Source: Tachypleus tridentatus (Eukaryota > Arthropoda > Merostomata > Xiphosura > Limulidae). Taken from it: a DNA stretch of 64,000 bases. The stretch lies in NCBI RefSeq assembly GCF_004210375.1, contig NC_134830.1, forward strand, positions 46,443,094 to 46,507,093. Direction: 5' to 3'. The notes below the pieces were generated by a model. It made no database searches and was not told the origin of the DNA. It saw nothing but the letters and a program-made list of their open reading frames with translations. Below are positions 58,232-64,000 of the stretch, in pieces; the stretch's first letter is position 1, and each line of letters begins with the position of its first letter. A program made the position numbers and the translations under genes.

Positions 58232-58268
58232 ATAAATTACTTAAACCGGTGATCATCCCTTTATCCAT

Positions 58269-59135
58269 ATCTAATTTCCCTATTCATTCTAAATTATATA
58301 TACTTCTCTCTTCCCCCTTCATTTGGATATAATCAACACTTCAGAAGAGCAATTACACAAAAGTATAGTCAAGAAAGTTTAAGCGGTATCGAATGGTTAC
58401 TGTTGCACACAACTCTAGTCCGAGACAAAGAAAAACGGAAGTTTGTGTCTATTGGCACCCAGTTTACAAGAAACGTCAGCTAAATGTTATACACATGCAT
58501 GTAGAATTCGAAAATATATATATATATATATATGAATAAAGATACATTATTTTCTAAATTGTAGGATGGTCAAATGTGTGAGTTTGTCAATTATTACAAT
58601 ACAAACTCTTGATTTTTCTTTTTACAAAACCTTCTGTATTTACGTTAGAATTTATCAGACGATGAAGCAGGATTATCCAAGAAAGATAATAAATATTAGT
58701 TTTGGTCGTTGTTTTTTTTATATAGATTTTGTTGTTTAGCATTAAGTTAAGGTTCCATCCTTATATGTGTTTAGCATCTGGTTCATAGTCTCATATTTGG
58801 ATTTATTTATTGTTCAGCGTTAGATGAGGCTTTCCTTTCTCCACTTATGAAAAATAAACTACACTCATTTTGCCAGTGGAGAGTATAGGTAGCGGGATGA
58901 CATCTGTCCTTAATTTCGACAACCTGTCGGTAGACACCTAGTGTTATTTTTATATATTATTAATTGATTAATATTTTATCGTATTTGGTTGTATATTGTT
59001 AGGTAGATTAATAGTTGAATAATTCACTTCAACGCCAGTTTATTTGCCATTTGATTTTATTGTTTGAACATGAAACTGTAGAATAAAGTACCTGGACTTT
59101 ATCTACTGAAAGGATCGAACCTCAAATTTTAGAAT
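58269..59135. other. AT-rich, nothing recognised
   Basis: Contains a (TA)n run near 58516. No gene is seen. Confidence 0.35.
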
Positions 59136-59137
59136 TA

Positions 59138-60113
59138 CACCCTTGTGCAAATTAATTGAAACAAGACGGAAAATTGCGATTTTTTTCAATTTTTTGCGTT
59201 TTATTTCTGAGAATCCAAAAATTACTCACAAATTAATACATGATATGACAGCCTTTATTTTTCAGAAGATCATTAATCCGCTTTGGCATCGAGTCCACGA
59301 GTTGACTGCAATTTTGTGGATCGCGGTACCACACCTCAATTAGCTCATCTTTCGTAGTACAGTCTTTTTCCCGAAGTATTTCTTTACAAATCGCCCAAAG
59401 ATTTTCAATAGGATTTAAGTCCGAAGAGTTTCCAGGCCAGTCCAGCACCTTTATTCGCGTTGTAGCCATAAAATTCTTCACAAGTTTCGATGTGTGGCAC
59501 GAAGCCAGATCTTGCTGAAAAATGCCAGATCCATCTGGAAATCTCTCTTTCAATTCTGGAACGACTCTTCTCTGCAAAACTTTGATGTACTGTGGTCCTC
59601 GCATCATACCTTCTACGATATATAAGCCTCCAACGCCATAGTAGCTGAAAAAGCCCCAAAACATCTTCTTCAAGGGGATGTTTTACGAACTGATTGATGT
59701 GAGATTCTCGAAGTTTCTCACCTGGAGATCTGCGAACATTCAGACTTCTTTGACCCTGTACGAAGAAATGAGTCTCGTCACTGAATAACACCTTTCTCCA
59801 TTGTTCTTGCATCCAGTTCTTGCATTTCAGACCTCATTGATACCGTTTTTTCTTCATTGAGTTGGCAAGAAGTTGTTTTTTTGACTGGTCTCCTTGACCT
59901 TCTAACGCAATTTCGAATGACGTAATATTCCTCAAAAATTCGTCATATGTCCCAAAAATAGATAGGCCGTACTGCAAAACACAGCTAATGACGCCGTCTG
60001 TGTGAAAACAATGACTATTAAAGGAAATCAGCAGGTCCAGCGAGCCTACACCGGCCGCCATGCTGAAAATATTGTAAAATGACCATTTGTTTCAATTAAT
60101 TTGCACAAGGGTG
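59138..60113 (-). mobile_element. Tc1/mariner element, complete ends, 976 bp, TA duplication
   Basis: Terminal inverted repeats CACCCTTGTGCAAATTAATT (59138 on) and its exact complement ending at 60113 extend for about 27 bp. TA occurs on both sides (59136-59137, 60114-60115), the standard Tc1 target. It is short for a 1.3-kb Tc1 element, so part of the transposase N-terminus is deleted. Confidence 0.97.
59233..60061 (-). pseudogene. Tc1-like transposase, broken
   Basis: DDE transposase that would cut and paste the surrounding element. Seen in order: a short N-terminal remnant from the ATG at 60061, MKKKRY then an in-frame TGA at 59834-59836 where the family has Trp, the first catalytic Asp in VLFSDETHFF, a +/-1 frameshift near 59672 (FVKHPL to KKMFWGFFSY), the second Asp in FQQDLASCH, and the DLNPIENLW motif with the third acidic residue. 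Most of the helix-turn-helix DNA-binding region is missing. The catalytic triad itself is intact, but the stop and frameshift make it non-functional. Confidence 0.95.
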
Positions 60114-60116
60114 TAA

Positions 60117-60884
60117 CATCCTTTAAACTTAACTTGATGTTTTAACTGTACAAAGCGCCAATTGGAGTGTAAAATTAAATTTTATGGTGATGATAACTCA
60201 TTCTATATGTAAAAAGGGTTCTCTTCTCTTAGTAATACTTCATTGTATTTGTCCTCTTCAGATTATAGTAACACACTAGACAAGAACTAAGTACAATAGC
60301 TAGTATTATTTAAAATAATTGTTTTCAGTGTACAGCTGTTAACATCACTTCAACCAACACTTTCTTAATGTCTTTCACAAAACTATATTACACGGTAAAA
60401 AGCTATTATTTTTCAAAACCGCGTTGCTAACATTATTTGGGTTTTGTCGCTCATAGAGATGCGTGTGTGTGTTTTTCCTATAGCAAAGTCACATCAGGCT
60501 ATCTACTGAGTCCACTCAAGGAGATGCAAATATTATTCTAAAAATATAAAATTACTAATCTCATTTACAGGGAAATCAATTTTCTGAGAAATAAAAAAAA
60601 AGTCTAAAATTTTGGTAGATACTAAATTTATCATGGTGCTATACTTTCACTTCTACTTTGGAAGAACATATTAACTTTTATCAGAAAATAAAAAATATAA
60701 TGGCACCACCAGCCTTTCGTGTTTTGCACACGTCTCTTCACTACCTGTTACAAACGAGAGAATAAACTTGGCTATAGAGGGCAGCATAAGTCTTTATTTG
60801 CTCTGTTTTCAGATAATTAGTAATAAGTTTAACATACCTTGATACAGATGGCATTACTGATGACATGAGTATTAGCAGTTTTAC
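60117..60884. other. AT-rich with a SINE-2 relic
   Basis: 60462-60530 in reverse resembles the SINE-2 3' part (AGCAAAGTCACATCAGGCTATC, TGAGTCCACTCAAGG). The rest shows nothing recognised. Confidence 0.45.
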
Positions 60885-61045
60885 AAAAAAAGCAAAAAAA
60901 ACCGAACGTTTCGACCTTCGGAAGATAACCTAAAAAGGTCGAAACATTGTTCTCTGCTTTATTTGTAAAAGTGTTAGTTAATACCCACACCAGCTGTCCT
61001 GAGATACATTTTTACTTCAAGTTGGTTTCTCGTCATCACGAGTGG
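60885..61045 (-). mobile_element. Relative of the foldback family
   Basis: The minus strand starts GTGATGACGAGAAACCAACT, the same end as at 4616 and 29716. It runs to a head-to-head pair of AAGGTCGAAACGTT/AACGTTTCGACCTT words near 60908-60958. The middle (CTCAGGACAGCTGGTGTGGG) is absent from the other two copies, so this may be closer to the full-length element. The target duplication was not resolved. Confidence 0.65.
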
Positions 61046-61659
61046 CAGCATTTAAATATGTATTGGACGCAGAAATATAATTTCTAAGGAAACATTTTGT
61101 CTACATTAACAATTTAGCGTCGAAGGTATTTATGTTTTAGTTTCCAAATAAATATAAATATTTGCCTTTTAAACAAAATGTTTTAAAAGCACAGATAACA
61201 AAAGTTTTTCCCAATCGCAATAAAATATGAACTTTATTTGTTCACAAATTAAAGCTTTGTATCTAATTTATCATAAGATTGAGTAAAAACAAGACTTCAC
61301 TAAAACAATTACACTTGTAGAAAGTATGTAGAAAATTAGTGTTATGATTATAAAGACTTATCTTTACTCAATCTTTTAATTAGGGAAATGACCAGGTTAG
61401 TGAAATATGATATATTTATCTCAAATTCTGAGATAACCTCATTAAACTGTAAAATAACTGACGACTTAGGGATGCTTTTTTGATATTAAATGTTGTATAC
61501 TGTGTTAAAAGTACCTATAATACTTCGGTATGTACCATGTTTCCTGCCTATTACACCGACCTTATATTCAGTATTACGTTATTACGTGAAGCTTAATTAA
61601 CATTGAATATGGAAATAAAATATCAAGCTATATATATTTTAAACAAAAACACGTCTCAT
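61046..61659. other. AT-rich, nothing recognised
   Basis: No supported feature. Confidence 0.35.
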
Positions 61660-61765
61660 ACTTTTGATTTAGCGCAAAGCCACAGGGAGCTTTGTTCTGT
61701 CCACCACGAGAATCGAACCTTGGGATTTTAACGCTGTAAGCCTACATTTGCTGCTGACCCAAGGG
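61660..61765 (-). mobile_element. SINE-2 copy
   Basis: Reverse copy: TTTAGCGCAAAGCCACAGGG, CCACCACGAGAATCGAACC (B-box complement), TTTTAACGCTGTAAGCC. Confidence 0.75.
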
Positions 61766-61999
61766 AAATAGGCACGATAATTTGATATCTGATAAATCAT
61801 TCTAATGACTGTTTGTTACCAAAGGTTAAAGTTATTGGAAAATGAATCAAACTTGAAGAGACAGAAACTTTTCCATAGTGCAATTTCACATATTTATCCG
61901 TAATAACAAATAAATGTCTTCTGAAAAAATGCTTACCAAGTTATATTTTTTCTCTGAAATTCTACTTTTTCTAACTTAGAAAATTTTATCATAAAGTAC

Positions 62000-62020
62000 T
62001 GTGCAAAAAACTTAAGTGAA
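62000..62020. repeat. Tc1-type terminal repeat of a truncated element
   Basis: TA followed by CTGTGCAAAAAACTTAAGTG resembles the termini of CAGTACTGTGCAAAAG-type Tc1 elements. It belongs with the transposase remnant at 62440-63055. No matching far end is seen, so the element is truncated at its 5' side. Confidence 0.65.
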
Positions 62021-62030
62021 AACCATAAAG

Positions 62031-62309
62031 GGCCTGGCATGGCCAAGCGCGTAAGGCGTGCGACTCGTAATCCGAGGGTCGCGGGTTCGCGCCCGCGTCG
62101 CGCTAAACATGCTCGCCCTCCCAGCCGTGGGGGTGTATAATGTGACGGTCAATCCCACTATTCGTTGGTAAAAGAGTAGCCCAAGAGTTGGCGGTGGGTG
62201 GTGATGACTAGCTGCCTTCCCTCTAGTCTTACACTGCTAAATTAGGGACGGCTAGCACAGATAGCCCTCGAGTAGCTTTGTGAGAAATTCCAAAACAAAC
62301 AAACAAACA
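62031..62309 (+). mobile_element. SINE-1 copy inside a Tc1 element, perfect TSD
   Basis: Low-divergence full-length copy: GGGCCTGGCATGGCCAAGCG head, B-box GGGTTCGCGCCC (mutated), complete body, tail CAAACAAACAAACAAA. Perfect duplication AAACCATAAA at 62021-62030 and 62310-62319. It is inserted between the Tc1 terminal repeat and the transposase remnant, so it is younger than that element. Confidence 0.97.
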
Positions 62310-62439
62310 AAACCATAAATTAGATTTCAGGTTAATTTCAAAGAATAATTGAAACATCAACATTTTATTAATCTTTATACTTAGAGCCACAAAAAACTCA
62401 GCAGAAGTACTTGAGTTCAGCAAACAGTTGCTATTTTGT

Positions 62440-63055
62440 GTGCCTCCCATTTGCGTTAATAACTGCAAACACTCTTTCAGACATTATTGCAACATAATTA
62501 ATCAAAGTGTCTTTGGGATTTTACTCCAAATGTTTCTAATACACTTCCACAAAGTTTCTTTGGGAGTAAATTTGATTTGTCAAATTTCTGATCAATCGAA
62601 TCCCAGATCTGGGCAATTGGGTTCAAATCGGAACTCTGTGGGAACCATTGCATCATTTGAATAACTCCAGTAGCCTCTTTCTTAGTTAAATAATTTCTTG
62701 ATACATTGAATGAGTGCTTGGGGTCATTATATTTTTGGTAGTATAATCCTTTACCAATAATACATAAACCCTTGGGTATACCATGATGGATCAGTATCTG
62801 ATGGTACTTGCGCTGGTCTATTATCCTATCTATTTTGCAAATATCTTCTGTCTCCTCAGTAGAAAATTATTTCCAAACTATCACACTGCTTCTTCCATGC
62901 TTCATGTTAAGTGCGTGAAGTAAGCATCTTTCACCTTTCTTTCGCAGGCTGTGCAATCTACGCTTTGAACCAAATATTTCAAACTTGAACTTATCCATCC
63001 ATAACACACTTTCCAATCATCAATAGTCCAGTTTCGTACTTTTTAAAGCAACTTT
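62440..63055 (-). pseudogene. Second Tc1-like transposase remnant, catalytically dead
   Basis: C-terminal half of a transposase from a different Tc1 lineage. It reads WMDKFKFEIFG, then MKHGRSSVIVWK and a TAA where the family has Gly-Cys, then RKYHQILIHHGIP. The QQDNDPKH-type motif is mutated to QKYNDPKH, losing the second Asp. In SSDLNPIAQIWD the third acidic residue is Ala. A frameshift near the C-terminus ends the frame early. The N-terminus and right terminal repeat are missing. The DNA just beyond (63060-63240) shows nothing recognised. Confidence 0.9.
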
Positions 63056-63245
63056 CAGTATCTTGAAAATATATGTTGATGGAAGAAAAGGGCATTAACT
63101 GCTACACAATCAAATGTTCCAGTCTCGTAATCTTCTTGATACTGTAAATCTGAATATTTTACTGTAATTTGCTACATGGTCGTTTATCTCATGCTTGAGA
63201 TTAGAGGATGTGACCTGGGTAATGAAATTTTCAAATTTACCCAAT

Positions 63246-63362
63246 TTCCAGAACATTCCAGGTAGGTTCGGTGCTGAGTAGCTGATAGAGAATTTTCTCG
63301 ATCTTACAAGAATTTTCAAGAACTTTCTAGAATATTGTAGAACTTACGAGAATTTTCTAGAA
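63246..63362 (+). promoter_or_regulatory. Heat-shock element array
   Basis: TTCCAGAACATTC (63246-63258) is a perfect three-unit heat-shock element. From 63290 to 63362, fifteen alternating GAA/TTC pentamers stand in an unbroken 5-bp register. Eleven are perfect and the others (GAT, TAC, TTG, TAC) differ by one base. Five perfect units run consecutively at 63310-63332. HSF trimers bind three or more such units, so this is an exceptionally strong predicted HSF target. It ends 11 bp before a TATA box. Confidence 0.9.
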
Positions 63363-63372
63363 TTTCAATAGT

Positions 63373-63409
63373 TATATATATAGGGAGCTCACCACTCACT
63401 ACTTCAGTT
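63373..63409 (+). promoter_or_regulatory. Core promoter: TATA box and TCAGTT initiator
   Basis: TATATATATAG (63373-63383) is followed by TCAGTT (63404-63409), the arthropod initiator consensus. If the A at 63406 is +1, the TATA box begins at about -31 to -33, the standard distance. This predicts a 54-base 5' leader to the ATG at 63460. An alternative is that TTTTATCACAG just before the ATG is a splice acceptor. Confidence 0.8.
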
Positions 63410-63459
63410 TAGTTCTAGCTACCTAAGTGAACACATAGACCTATCTGATTTTATCACAG

Positions 63460-63667
63460 ATGGCATCAAGAAGCTGCAAGCATTCTTCAGACGCACTCTG
63501 CTTTGTATGTGGCCAATTTCTCAAGACAAGAGCGAAAACGTACTCTGTAACAACATTTGCTAAAATGTGTGAAGTCTACAAGCCATATTTCGGCATGCCT
63601 GTCGGGGATCAAGATAAACCCTTAGCATTTCATTTTATCTGCGAGCACTGCAAAAAAACTCTAGAAG
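63460..63667 (+). CDS. Repeat-associated protein, N-terminal exon with two CxxC pairs
   Basis: From the ATG at 63460 the frame encodes about 69 residues of a family I recognise as recurring in arthropod and other invertebrate genomes as uncharacterised, often multicopy proteins. I cannot name its origin; a transposon-related origin is likely. Two CxxC pairs (Cys14/Cys17, Cys61/Cys64) could bind zinc. It ends KKTLE at CTAGAAG, where the family continues GWYRGEKR; that sequence appears at 63877 after an acceptor TTTTGCAG. The base pair after the junction is AT instead of GT, so the donor of this 209-bp intron looks mutated. Without splicing, the frame runs ten more residues to a stop at 63699. 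Confidence 0.65.
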
Positions 63668-63876
63668 ATAATACGGATAATTTTTGTTTGCTTGAATAGT
63701 AAGATTTTATATTATACAAATTTTAGACTTTTTAAAATTTAAATATCTCTTTTTTAATTTCCAATAGTATAGAAAAATATCACATATAAAATATTTTGCA
63801 TGAACCTCTTATACATTAGTTGTGGGTGAAATAAATTTATTCTTCATAATAATAATTTTATTTTGCTCTTTTGCAG

Positions 63877-64000
63877 GATGGTACAGAGGGGAAAAGAGAG
63901 CTATGAGGAATACAACAGTGTCAAGACCTTGCTAGAAGTCTTCAAGTATGATGAGTATGGCTGGTAGGTTATCAGAGACTTCAAAATGGTGGCATTTCTG
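63877..64000 (+). pseudogene. Continuation of the same family, internally deleted
   Basis: After TTTTGCAG the frame reads GWYRGEKR, then shifts. In another frame SYEEYNSVKTLLEVFKYDEY follows, then GW, an in-frame TAG, and VIRDFKMVAFL up to the window edge. Both parts belong to the family, but hundreds of residues that normally separate them are missing. The copy therefore carries a deletion, a frameshift and a stop. It continues beyond the window. Confidence 0.75.

Overview
This is an AT-rich nuclear window from an animal genome with few genes and many repeats. The overall character, above all a roughly 280-bp tRNA-derived SINE present in about 25 full or partial copies, fits a chelicerate, most likely a horseshoe crab. 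That call rests on recalled similarity of the SINE and was not searched. No bacterial-style operons, CRISPR arrays or rRNA are visible.

Only one host gene is certain: the first coding exon of serum response factor (SRF) on the minus strand at 3768-4103. It ends 30 residues into the MADS box at a phase-0 splice donor, so positions 1-3767 are its first intron and exon 2 lies outside the window. About 350-400 bp upstream of its ATG are a perfect CArG box, two near-CArG boxes and a GC box, which is the arrangement expected for SRF autoregulation. A possible small two-exon gene (minus, 32074-32320) and a possible exon next to RFX-type X-boxes (33550-33616) are weak candidates.

The right edge holds the most striking structure. 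A 73-bp run of alternating GAA/TTC heat-shock pentamers (63290-63362), a TATA box and an arthropod TCAGTT initiator sit in correct spacing upstream of an ORF with two CxxC pairs (63460 onward). That ORF belongs to a protein family that recurs in arthropod genomes and is damaged further downstream.

The rest is repeats. There are two SINE families, several with clear target-site duplications and nested insertions. One SINE carries the 5' half of a tRNA-Ser at its head inside a shared target-site duplication. A foldback family with 11-14-bp target duplications includes a perfect 54-bp inverted repeat. A long composite repeat pair lies in inverted orientation at 13.6-14.1 kb and 27.1-27.65 kb. 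There are two dead Tc1-like transposons, LINE 3' ends, a hAT-like end and a hammerhead-ribozyme-like core. Tandem arrays have units of 29, 36/38, 37, 39, 55, 59, about 60, 68, 69 and 98 bp; the 69-bp array shows 276-bp higher-order structure. Most remaining stretches are AT-rich DNA in which I recognise nothing.
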